In this document: piece by piece, positions 52,217-59,821 of the stretch
Position numbering within the stretch: position 1 is the first letter of the stretch
Layout: each line of letters starts with the position of its first letter
NCBI RefSeq assembly: GCF_001712795.1
Contig: NZ_KV757636.1
Location: 1 to 64,000, forward strand
Source: Nostoc sp. KVJ20
GTDB lineage: Bacteria; Cyanobacteriota; Cyanobacteriia; Cyanobacteriales; Nostocaceae
Direction: 5' to 3'
DNA length: 64,000 bases
The notes under the pieces: generated by a model
Database searches by the model: none
Seen by the model: the letters and a program-made list of their open reading frames with translations, nothing else
What the model was told of the DNA's origin: nothing
Translations under genes and position numbers: made by a program

Positions 52217-52423
52217 TTAAAAAACAGATGGCGCAATTGTTGAGAGTTCCTTCTTTAATTCTTGCGACAAAGATTCCAAAAACATCATGTCATTGGTGAC
52301 ATCTGAAACCTCATCATCATTTAAATTCTCTGTCTCTAATTGCTTTTGATAAGCTTCAATTCGATATTCTAGCGCCTCAACAATAAATCGAATTGCTTTA
52401 GGAGAAAAATTCACGTTTAACAA
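52217..52423 (-). CDS. Small protein next to the Tse2-like toxin, putative antitoxin
   Basis: 68 residues, helical and acidic: FSPKAIRFIVEALEYRIEAY and NLNDDEVSDVTNDMMFLESL. Only five bases separate it from the toxin-like gene upstream in the same direction. Size, charge and coupling suit an immunity or antitoxin protein, but I know no family for it. Confidence 0.6.
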   Translation of the reverse strand: MLNVNFSPKAIRFIVEALEYRIEAYQKQLETENLNDDEVSDVTNDMMFLESLSQELKKELSTIAPSVF

Positions 52424-52428
52424 CTCCC

Positions 52429-52755
52429 TTAATTGACTTTGTAAAATGCCTCACCAACTAACCCTAATGCAGTCTTGTAGTCTTCCATTCGCATAGTGTA
52501 GCTTGGTTCCCACAGCCAATGATTGCCGTAATCATTCACCAAGCGGAGTTCGTTGGGAATATTACTTCCCCTATCCAACTTCCACCAATTCTTTCCAACC
52601 CCCTGAACTGCAAACGTTGAAATCCCGCCTGAACCTGCAATAACCCAAATATCACCATCTTCTTCGTAAGTTTCAATGTCTTTTGAACGAATGTTATCTA
52701 TTCTCGAAGAAGTCGCATTTCCCATACGGTATAAATCAATGGGGGTTTTTCTCAT
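52429..52755 (-). CDS. Tse2-like ADP-ribosyltransferase-fold toxin
   Basis: 108 residues. The layout recalls the Tse2 family: an N-terminal PIDLYRMGN, DIETYEEDGDIWV, a GGISTF motif, WWKLDRGSNIPNELRLVNDY with the IP-x-x-L element, HW.WEPS..MRMEDYKTAL and a final F. Pseudomonas Tse2 has LYR, GGTSVF and IPPDLKV at matching spots. Tse2 is a T6SS effector with an ADP-ribosyltransferase-like fold; here no secretion gene is near, so it more likely works as a TA toxin with the 68-residue partner. Family call made from memory. Confidence 0.55.
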   Translation of the reverse strand: MRKTPIDLYRMGNATSSRIDNIRSKDIETYEEDGDIWVIAGSGGISTFAVQGVGKNWWKLDRGSNIPNELRLVNDYGNHWLWEPSYTMRMEDYKTALGLVGEAFYKVN

Positions 52756-52765
52756 ACCAATCAGC

Positions 52766-52804
52766 TAAAAATCTAGGCTTCTGGTTCAACGCCGAGCGAT
52801 CGCT
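52766..52804 (-). repeat. Uma2 3'-end direct repeat, copy C (isolated)
   Basis: CTAAAAATCTAGGCTTCTGG, then TTCAACGCCGAGCGATCGCT. It ends three bases before the stop codon of the PIN toxin gene (52807) and begins eleven bases past the start of the Tse2-like gene (52755), filling the border between the two TA pairs. Confidence 0.78.
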
Positions 52805-52806
52805 AT

Positions 52807-53226
52807 CTAAATATTTTCCACCCACAGAAGATTATTTGCGTAGCTACTGGTTTTAAGAGCATTGTAAAATTTTTCGTCTGCTGTTACCATCTGGCATTGT
52901 TGAGTAATAGCAAGGGCTAAATATAAACTGTCATATACTGCGCGATCTGTCTGAATAGCAATATCTAAAGCAAGTGGCATTAATGGTTGAGATAAGTAAA
53001 CTTCTACAGGAACTATATTTAAATCTGCTAATGTTTGTCTTGCATTTTCAGCAGTGTCTTCACCGCGACGTACTCGTTTCCACAAAACGTTTCCTACTTC
53101 TGGGAAAAAAAAATCTGGAACTAAGAAAGTATGGTTACTTGCTAGTAAACGTCTAGCTGCATGAGAGTAGACTTCAGGGATGAACCACTTTATCGCAATG
53201 CTAGCATCTAAAACATACTGACTCAC
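52807..53226 (-). CDS. vapC: PIN-domain (VapC/FitB-type) toxin
   Basis: 139 residues with all four acidic PIN residues plausible: D7 in YVLDASIAIKWF, E near 45 in FFFPEVGNVLW, D in RAVYDSLYLALA, and D in VTADEKF. The antitoxin gene overlaps it by four bases on the upstream side (53223-53226). It looks intact. Confidence 0.88.
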   Translation of the reverse strand: MSQYVLDASIAIKWFIPEVYSHAARRLLASNHTFLVPDFFFPEVGNVLWKRVRRGEDTAENARQTLADLNIVPVEVYLSQPLMPLALDIAIQTDRAVYDSLYLALAITQQCQMVTADEKFYNALKTSSYANNLLWVENI

Positions 53227-53477
53227 CGTTCTCTGTCCTCGCGGATGAGTTCAGTACTATCACTGAAAATTTTTCCTGTATATGTGACTTGAGCGCGTGC
53301 TACAGCTTCTTTGACTTTTTCTATGTCACCGCCAGTGTGATAGTGTGTCGCTTTTTCAGCTGCTTGCTCTAGGATCTGCTTTAGTTCCTCTTGCAAAGAC
53401 CTACCATGTTGTTTGGCAATAGTTTCTAGCTTTTCTAGAATCACAGGATCTAAATTTTCAACTAAGATTTGAGCCAT
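53223..53477 (-). CDS. FitA-type ribbon-helix-helix antitoxin
   Basis: 84 residues: ILVENLDPVILEKLETIAKQ and HGRSLQEELKQILEQAAEKA, the ribbon-helix-helix of FitA/VapB proteins, then a toxin-binding tail. It precedes the PIN toxin with an ATGA-type overlap. It should repress the pair. Confidence 0.88.
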   Translation of the reverse strand: MAQILVENLDPVILEKLETIAKQHGRSLQEELKQILEQAAEKATHYHTGGDIEKVKEAVARAQVTYTGKIFSDSTELIREDRER

Positions 53478-53546
53478 ATTTCAGAGTGATTTGTAGTTGC
53501 TTCTATTTGCAATTTTAAGGTAGTTTAGCTGCCGATTCCTGAACAC

Positions 53547-53570
53547 AAGCCGCTACCTCTCTACGCACTT
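53547..53570 (-). repeat. CGATGTCT-family dispersed repeat, short
   Basis: GAACACAAGCCGCTACCTCTC followed by TACGC, a partial match to the family at 38793-38836. It lies between the FitA gene and the end of Uma2 copy 2. Confidence 0.4.
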
Positions 53571-53584
53571 TTAACCCAAAGTCC

Positions 53585-53625
53585 AAAAATATTAGGCTTC
53601 TGGTTCCACTCCGAGCGATCGCAAT
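53585..53625 (-). repeat. Uma2 3'-end direct repeat, copy D (within live gene)
   Basis: AAAAATATTAGGCTTCTGGT, then TCCACTCCGAGCGATCGCAATT. It is the genuine 3' end of Uma2 copy 2 and closes the cassette carrying the PIN/FitA pair. Confidence 0.78.
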
Positions 53626-54293
53626 TGAGCAGTCAAGCGATCGGCTCTTTCATCACCAGTCAACAACAAATTACCCTGCAAATCCCACCAACGCAACCAG
53701 GGCAATTCGGCGTTTTGATAAACTCCTTGCCAAATACCTAACTCAACTCCCAAGCGGGTAATCGGATAATGTCCGCGTTCATTTGCTGCTAATAACTGAT
53801 ATTGTCCACCAATTAATTCATAAACTTCTACACTGGCTTTATTCACTTCATAAATGCCATAAAAAGCCGGATGAATTACTTGCTCATAAATCCAAAATTT
53901 GCCCTGCCAAGGGGTTTTATCTCGTTCTTCACTACCATCCCCAGAAACAAATTCCAAGGCAATTAAGGGGGCAATAAATTCTCGCCACAATACATAAGAC
54001 CTCCGCGTTTGTCCATCGAGCAAAGGCGGTACATTACCGACATAAAACCAATCTGGTGCTTCTGCGCCTCGTTCTGGCGGATCTGTCAACCGCCAGTAAA
54101 TACCTAAGTCCTGACCTATACAATATTCACCTTCAGGATGTAATTGTTTGAGGACAGGTGTTATCGAATCAGTGAGTAAGATGCTTTGGGGATGCTCTTG
54201 CCAATTTTTCACGAAAGTACCATTAGACTCTGGTAGCTGCGTATGATCGGGGAAAGGAGTGAGGGCGGTGGATGGATCGGTTGCAGAGGTCAT
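53592..54293 (-). CDS. Uma2-family protein, long form, copy 2
   Basis: 233 residues, the same length as copy 1 at 47566-48267 and differing at about one residue in eight (for example NFQEHP/NWQEHP, RPPFYG/HPAFYG). Both share APDWFYVGNVPP and LIALEFVSGDGS. It lies in the same orientation as copy 1 about 6 kb away, so the pair could recombine and excise the island between them. Function unproven. Confidence 0.85.
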   Translation of the reverse strand: MTSATDPSTALTPFPDHTQLPESNGTFVKNWQEHPQSILLTDSITPVLKQLHPEGEYCIGQDLGIYWRLTDPPERGAEAPDWFYVGNVPPLLDGQTRRSYVLWREFIAPLIALEFVSGDGSEERDKTPWQGKFWIYEQVIHPAFYGIYEVNKASVEVYELIGGQYQLLAANERGHYPITRLGVELGIWQGVYQNAELPWLRWWDLQGNLLLTGDERADRLTAQLRSLGVEPEA

Positions 54294-54434
54294 AGGTCTA
54301 GCCTCGCGCTGGGGTGAAGTTTATTTTTTAGTTTAGCTTGCGTACTTAACCAAGTTTTACTCGCAGCTAAGAATCCTTTGGGGTAATTAAAAATTGGAGC
54401 AAAGCAAGTTGACGAGCTTCACTCCCGACTAATC

Positions 54435-55736
54435 TCAAAGTACACGCAGTAAGCTAGGAATGCTTTCGATCGCTGACAAATCCCGAATTTCTGCCAAAGC
54501 TTGCCTAAAATTCCCTTCCCGCACATCATGGGTAACAACCACAATCTCTGCAAGTTCTCCTTGAAAGCCAGTTTGGACAATTGACTCTAAGCTAACGCCA
54601 TAATTGCCAAAGCAAGTCCCCAATTTACCGATAACTCCAGGTTGGTCATTGGTGAGGAAACGCGCGTAAAACCGAGTTATCAATTCTGCCATCGGCGCAA
54701 TTTGGCAATATTCCTGATGTCCACAAGTTAATAAGGGATTTGCAACTTCTGTATTGGTTTTGAGGACAGCAACTAAATTCAAAATATCTGATGTGACAGC
54801 ACTGGCGGTTGCACCAGCACCAGCACCGGGACCAAAAAACATTACCTGGCCGATGGGTTCTCCTTCCACAAGAATGGCATTGTAAACGCCGTTGATGCTA
54901 GCCAAAGGATGGGCTTTGGGCACTAGGGTAGGATGAACTCTGACGGAAAGGGGAGATGAGGGAGTATCACGTTTAGCGATCGCTAACAATTTAATCACAA
55001 ATCCCAATTTTTCGGCGTAAGCAATATCTGTTTTGCTCACTTGCCGAATCCCCTCAGTATAAACATCTTGTAAGTTGATGCGTCCACCAAAGCCTAATGA
55101 TGCGAGGATCGCAATCTTATCACCTGCGTCTAAGCCATCAACATCAGCTGTAGGGTCAGCCTCAGCATAACCCAAACGTTGCGCGTCAGCTAAAACATCG
55201 CTGAAGTTGCTACCTTCTGTTTGCATCCGCGTCAGGATGTAGTTCGTTGTACCGTTAACGATGCCCGTTACAGTGTGAATGCGGTTAACACTTAAAGACT
55301 GCTTTAAGGGTTGAATCACCGGAATCCCACCACCCACAGCGGCTTCTAGCATGACGTATACGCCTGCTTGATTGGCAGTTGTGAAAATTTCCGCCCCAAA
55401 GCGGGCGATCGCTGCTTTATTGGCGGTGACTACATGCTTACCATTACTTAAAGCTTTGAGAATTAGCGATCGCGCCGGCTCTAGTCCGCCCATCACCTCG
55501 ACAACTATATCTACCGCCGGGTCGTTGACAATAGAATCTAAATCTGTAGTTAAGACTTCCGTAGACAATTCTACTGCACGGGGTTTATCGAGCGATCGCA
55601 CTCCCACCCGATAAATTTCTATCTCTTGCAACAATGGGTGACGCCCAGCGCTATCTTGCAACAACTGCACTGTTCCCGTTCCCACGGTGCCTAATCCCAG
55701 TATTCCTAGTTTCACACCCACAAATTTTGCACCCAA
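54435..55736 (-). CDS. hom: Homoserine dehydrogenase
   Basis: 433 residues. NAD(P)-binding GLGTVGTGTVQL at about 13-24, EVMGGLEPA, VTANKAAIA, catalytic-domain VNGTTNYILT and YAEADPTADVDGLDAGDKIAILA, and a C-terminal ACT domain (about 350-433) for threonine feedback. It reduces aspartate semialdehyde to homoserine, the branch point to threonine and methionine. Upstream neighbour petH lies in the same direction but is separated by repeats. Confidence 0.95.
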   Translation of the reverse strand: MGAKFVGVKLGILGLGTVGTGTVQLLQDSAGRHPLLQEIEIYRVGVRSLDKPRAVELSTEVLTTDLDSIVNDPAVDIVVEVMGGLEPARSLILKALSNGKHVVTANKAAIARFGAEIFTTANQAGVYVMLEAAVGGGIPVIQPLKQSLSVNRIHTVTGIVNGTTNYILTRMQTEGSNFSDVLADAQRLGYAEADPTADVDGLDAGDKIAILASLGFGGRINLQDVYTEGIRQVSKTDIAYAEKLGFVIKLLAIAKRDTPSSPLSVRVHPTLVPKAHPLASINGVYNAILVEGEPIGQVMFFGPGAGAGATASAVTSDILNLVAVLKTNTEVANPLLTCGHQEYCQIAPMAELITRFYARFLTNDQPGVIGKLGTCFGNYGVSLESIVQTGFQGELAEIVVVTHDVREGNFRQALAEIRDLSAIESIPSLLRVL

Positions 55737-55741
55737 TTTAT

Positions 55742-55800
55742 TTTTTAGTGCTGTTAGCGGTAGCGGGGCGTTTAGCCCGTGCTGAGTGCTGAGTGCTGAG
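55742..55800 (+). repeat. Dispersed repeat part (copy 4) with TGCTGAG heptamers
   Basis: CTGTTAGCGGTAGCGGGGCG, then TTTAGCCCG matches the core of the element at 14.4, 32.3 and 33.3 kb, but here it is joined to TGCTGAG heptamers (55779-55801). Confidence 0.65.
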
Positions 55801-55924
55801 TAGTAACAAGTATTATTTAGTACTCTACTCTTCAGAACTGAGAACTCTTGCTTCAGCTATTTACAATATTCATAACAAAACAATTGTAGGTAGAGCGTTT
55901 GCCCTACCTACTGATTATCCTGCT

Positions 55925-55995
55925 TCCTTTGTCATTTGTCCTTTGTCCTTCGTCCTTTGTCTAAAACTAATGACTAATGGCCAATGACTAATGAC
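55925..55995. repeat. GTCATTTGTCCTTTGTC / AATGACTAATGAC dispersed repeat
   Basis: TTTGTCATTTGTCCTTTGTC units (55927-55962), then AATGACTAATGGCCAATGAC (55968 onwards) just before the petH stop. Same family as 11716-11785. Confidence 0.6.
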
Positions 55996-55999
55996 TAAC

Positions 56000-57346
56000 T
56001 TAATAGGTTTCTACGTGCCAGCGATGAGCTTTCTTGAGTTGCTTCTGGTAATCACTCCAGGTTACGCCTTCTTTCGCAGCAGCAGTTGTTAAGGCTGCAT
56101 CAATACCTTCTTCCATACCTCGCAAACCGCAGATGTAGGTGTGGGTTTTTTCATTTTTAATCAATTGCCACAATTCATCAGCATGTTCTGCTACGCGGTC
56201 TTGGATATACATTCTACCGCCTTGGGGATTTTTTTGTTCCCGACTGATGGCAGGAGTGAGGCGGAAGTTCTCAGGATATTTTTGTTGAATTTCTTCCAGT
56301 TCTTCCTTATATAAAAGGTTTGGAGTTGTCGGCACACCAAATATTAGCCAAGAGAATCCTTTAAATTGGTAATCTGGGTTGGCTGCTCTTTCTGCATCTT
56401 TAAACTGACGCCACAGATAAGCTCGCATGGGAGCAATACCTGTTCCGGTTGCCATCATGATGACATTAGCATCAGGATCATTGGGTAACAACATTTCCTT
56501 ACCCACAGGCCCCGTAATTTTTACCTCTTCCCCTGGCTTGAGGAAACACAGGTGGGTAGAGCAAACACCATACACTGTTTCGCCTGTTTCTGGGTGCTTG
56601 TACTCCAACTGGCGGACGCACAGTGATACTGTCTTATCATCCACATCATCGCCATGACGAGTTGAAGCGATGGAATAGAGTCTAAGTTTTTCCGGCTTGC
56701 CGTTCTTGTCTAATCCTGGGGGAATAATCCCAATACTTTGACCTTCTATATATTTCAAATCACCTGCGGAAATGTCAAATTTGAGGTGTTGAACAATACC
56801 AATACCACCTTCTTTGACTAGTGGTTCATTAGATACTACCTTACCAATAAACGGAGCATTGGGCCGGTAAGTGTTAACAGGAACGTCACCGTGGTCTTTT
56901 TTGGCTTTCGCTTGAGTCATGGTGTTGCCTTTCTTGTCCTTGTTCTTGAGCTGTTCTTCAGCTGGTGTTTTAGCGAAGCCTTTGACTTCACTATCAGCTT
57001 TTACAGGTGTGGCTTTACCATTCCCTTCACTGTCAGCAGTTTCCCCAGATGTCGCTAACTCGCTGACTTCGCTTGTAGCATTTTCAAATGAGGCTTTACC
57101 ATTAACTGGCTGTAGCGCAGTTGCAGGGTGGATGCTAACAATTGTGCCGCCTAGACGAGTGATACGTCGCATTTCTTGATTCATGCGGTTGTAAGGCACT
57201 CTGATGAACACACTGCCACTTTTCCGAATTGGGTAGTTAGTTTGATCAGTTTCTTCGCTCTGACGCAAACCCACCACTTCATAAAGGAAGATGCGGCTAC
57301 CTAATTCTGTGTTGGCAGCACCCTCAACAGCACCTTGATTGTACAT
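56000..57346 (-). CDS. petH: Ferredoxin-NADP(+) reductase with CpcD-like phycobilisome-binding domain
   Basis: 448 residues from the ATG at 57346 (MYNQGAVEGAAN); a GTG four codons upstream is less likely. Domains: CpcD-like (18-80, IFLYEVVGLRQ to RRITRLGGTIV), a variable Ala/Glu/Lys linker (85-145), FAD domain with RLYSIAS and CSTHLC, NADP domain with ATGTGIAPMRAYL, and C-terminal GRWHVETY-type end (HRWHVETY). It passes electrons from ferredoxin to NADP, attached to phycobilisomes. Internal Met at 56920 (MTQAKAK), preceded by AAGAAAGG, is the likely start of the short isoform seen in related species. Confidence 0.96.
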   Translation of the reverse strand: MYNQGAVEGAANTELGSRIFLYEVVGLRQSEETDQTNYPIRKSGSVFIRVPYNRMNQEMRRITRLGGTIVSIHPATALQPVNGKASFENATSEVSELATSGETADSEGNGKATPVKADSEVKGFAKTPAEEQLKNKDKKGNTMTQAKAKKDHGDVPVNTYRPNAPFIGKVVSNEPLVKEGGIGIVQHLKFDISAGDLKYIEGQSIGIIPPGLDKNGKPEKLRLYSIASTRHGDDVDDKTVSLCVRQLEYKHPETGETVYGVCSTHLCFLKPGEEVKITGPVGKEMLLPNDPDANVIMMATGTGIAPMRAYLWRQFKDAERAANPDYQFKGFSWLIFGVPTTPNLLYKEELEEIQQKYPENFRLTPAISREQKNPQGGRMYIQDRVAEHADELWQLIKNEKTHTYICGLRGMEEGIDAALTTAAAKEGVTWSDYQKQLKKAHRWHVETY

Positions 57347-58553
57347 TCGTTCTACCACTCCGATAATTTACTTAACCGTTTTTCAAAAAAAAACTATTCT
57401 CATCCCATGCCAGCTTTAGTTTACCGGATTTTCGTTTCACAAAACTGGCTCTCTGAGAAAAAGGCATCATTAAATTAATGCCTTGCTAAGTACACTCACC
57501 AAAGACATGCAGGCACAGCAAAAAACACACCTGTTCACCTTCTAAGGTAAAGGATAAGTTATTGGGAGAATGTTAATAATGAGTCAATTTAATCTTTTTT
57601 TTGTTAACTACCACCCAGAACAGGGATATAGCTTTTTGCCTTACTACCCAACAAGCAACTGACGGTAGCAGATATTGATTGGAGGACTACTTTGATTGGT
57701 GGAAGCTACCGCTCAGTTTACCTCTAAAAATTGCCATTTTGCTTGTCTACTTCAATGTATTAAATTAGAGAATATCAATCCCGGAAAGTTTTCTGCCGAT
57801 TGATTTTGTTTCTCAAAATCTACTGCCCTCCGAAAATATTGTTAGCCATATTTGTGGCTTGTCTTTCAAAATTACATAACTGGGACAAATTCAGCTACAA
57901 ACATAACGACAGAGAGAATCGTAATTTAAGCAGATGTAATTAGTTTCACTTGATGTGAAAAATCTGTCAACCTTTATTCAGTGCTTTGCCATAACGCCAA
58001 CGCTTCTATTTGAGCATATCCATAAATTTACAGCGAATAATTTGACCAATGCAAGTTGTTGGCTCATTCCTTGGATAGATTTTTGCTTTGAATATCTTAA
58101 GCATTGTCGAACGGGAATTACAATTTAGGAAAGTCAAAAAATTCGCTACAACAGCAAATTATACCTTATAGACTTGATTATATAGAGTCACAAGTAGCAG
58201 AATGAGAAAAGTGCAACACTCATGAGCGGTGTTGATCCCCATTTTTAAATTAACAACTAAATCAACAAAAAAATGATTGATGATCCACGCTAATTCTTCT
58301 TGACAGCAATCTTGTATGGGATACCCCCTTCTGTTAAAATCAAATATACCACTAGGATTAAATACTTACCGGCACCAACATTCAGGCTAGTCCGACGAGT
58401 AGCAACTTAATTACTTTGTTGCCTACCCGCTTGGTGTCTTATAGATGTGCTAGGTAGCAAGAACGCAGGATAAACCAAAGGGGTAAACTCCTAGCTTCAG
58501 AATCTGCTGTGTGAAAAAATATTGACACAACTTTAGTATTTTAGAGGAGATTT
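57347..58553. other. Long intergenic region between petH and prk
   Basis: About 1.2 kb with no gene that I can support. It holds the divergent petH and prk promoters. An AAGGCAT/ATGCCTT hairpin lies at 57463-57486. No NtcA site (GTAN8TAC) was found next to petH; other operators cannot be excluded. Such a long leader suggests extended 5' UTRs or unrecognised small RNAs. Confidence 0.5.
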
Positions 58554-59558
58554 ATGACAAGTAAGCCTGAACGCGTGGTACTGATTGGAGTAGCCGGAGA
58601 CTCTGGGTGCGGTAAATCTACGTTTTTGCGTCGTTTGATAGATTTGTTTGGTGAAGACTTAATGACAGTCATCTGTTTAGATGATTATCACTCCCTGGAT
58701 CGCAAACAGCGCAAAGAAACCGGGATAACGGCACTAGACCCCAGGGCGAACAATTTTGATCTGATGTATGAGCAAATTAAAACGCTCAAAAGTGGTCAAG
58801 CGATTGATAAGCCGATTTACAACCATGAAACTGGCTTGATTGACCCGCCAGAGCGGGTAGAGCCGAATCACATTATAGTTGTTGAAGGGCTGCATCCTTT
58901 ATATGATGAGCGGGTGCGATCGCTAATCGACTTCAGTGTTTATTTTGACATTAGCGATGAGGTCAAAATTGCCTGGAAAATCCAGCGAGATATGGCTGAA
59001 CGCGGTCATCGCTACGAAGATGTTTTAGCACAAATCAATTCCCGCAAACCTGACTTTGAAAAGTTTATCGAACCACAAAGAGAATTTGCCGATGTGGTTC
59101 TCCAGGTATTACCCACGAACTTGATCAAAAACGATACGGAGCGTAGAGTCTTAAGGGTACGTATGCTCCAGAGGGAAGGTAAGGAAGGCTTTGATCCAAC
59201 CTACCTATTTGATGAAGGGTCAACAATTAATTGGACTCCCTGTGGACGCAAATTGACCTGTTCTTATCCTGGTATGCAACTATACTACGGATCTGATGTT
59301 TACTACGGACGCTATGTCTCAGTACTAGAAGTAGATGGTCAATTTGATAACTTGGAAGAAGTAATTTACATCGAAACCCATCTCAGCAATACATCCACAA
59401 AATATCAGGGTGAATTGACTCACTTGTTACTCCAGCACCGTGAGTATCCAGGTTCCAACAATGGTACTGGTTTCTTCCAAGTGCTTACAGGTTTGAAGAT
59501 GCGTGCTGCCTATGAACGGTTGACAGCTACAGAAGCAAAGTTAGCGGTTCAGGTTTAA
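58554..59558 (+). CDS. prk: Phosphoribulokinase
   Basis: 334 residues. P-loop GDSGCGKST (15-23) with the redox pair Cys19 and Cys41 (VICLDDYHS), and the second cysteine pair Cys230 and Cys236 (WTPCGRKLTC) typical of cyanobacterial enzymes. It phosphorylates ribulose 5-phosphate to ribulose 1,5-bisphosphate in the Calvin cycle and is shut off in the dark by CP12 and GAPDH. AGAGGAG (58541-58547) lies seven bases upstream of the ATG. It ends in a good terminator. Confidence 0.97.
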   Translation: MTSKPERVVLIGVAGDSGCGKSTFLRRLIDLFGEDLMTVICLDDYHSLDRKQRKETGITALDPRANNFDLMYEQIKTLKSGQAIDKPIYNHETGLIDPPERVEPNHIIVVEGLHPLYDERVRSLIDFSVYFDISDEVKIAWKIQRDMAERGHRYEDVLAQINSRKPDFEKFIEPQREFADVVLQVLPTNLIKNDTERRVLRVRMLQREGKEGFDPTYLFDEGSTINWTPCGRKLTCSYPGMQLYYGSDVYYGRYVSVLEVDGQFDNLEEVIYIETHLSNTSTKYQGELTHLLLQHREYPGSNNGTGFFQVLTGLKMRAAYERLTATEAKLAVQV

Positions 59559-59585
59559 AGCAGCAGTGTTTGTGTCAAAGCTTGT

Positions 59586-59615
59586 GGGGGCGCTTCCGGG
59601 TGTCCCCATTTTTTT
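59586..59615 (+). terminator. Intrinsic terminator of prk
   Basis: 8-bp stem with two G-U pairs, GGGGGCGC (59586-59593) / GTGTCCCC (59600-59607), loop TTCCGG, then A and seven T. It lies about 30 bases after the stop. Confidence 0.82.
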
Positions 59616-59821
59616 GTGTTATTAAATACATTTTTCCCAGAAAATAATTAGCATACATTTATCTTATTTACAGATACTTACCTTATAATTAGCGGTTTTT
59701 ATCAATATCAATCAGATACTAACTAGTGAAGTATAAATATTGTTATCATTTCATAAATTAGCTAGTTGATCTAGATACCACATTTAGTCAGCTAAAAAAC
59801 TCAAGTTAGGAGGAATTTCCT

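Noticed and set aside
57347..57600. NtcA site upstream of petH
   Set aside because: No GTA-N8-TAC palindrome; only a GTA-N8-GTT near-match at about 57546.
59617..59821. SAM riboswitch upstream of metK
   Set aside because: Looked for the conserved core and hairpins; nothing recognisable was found.
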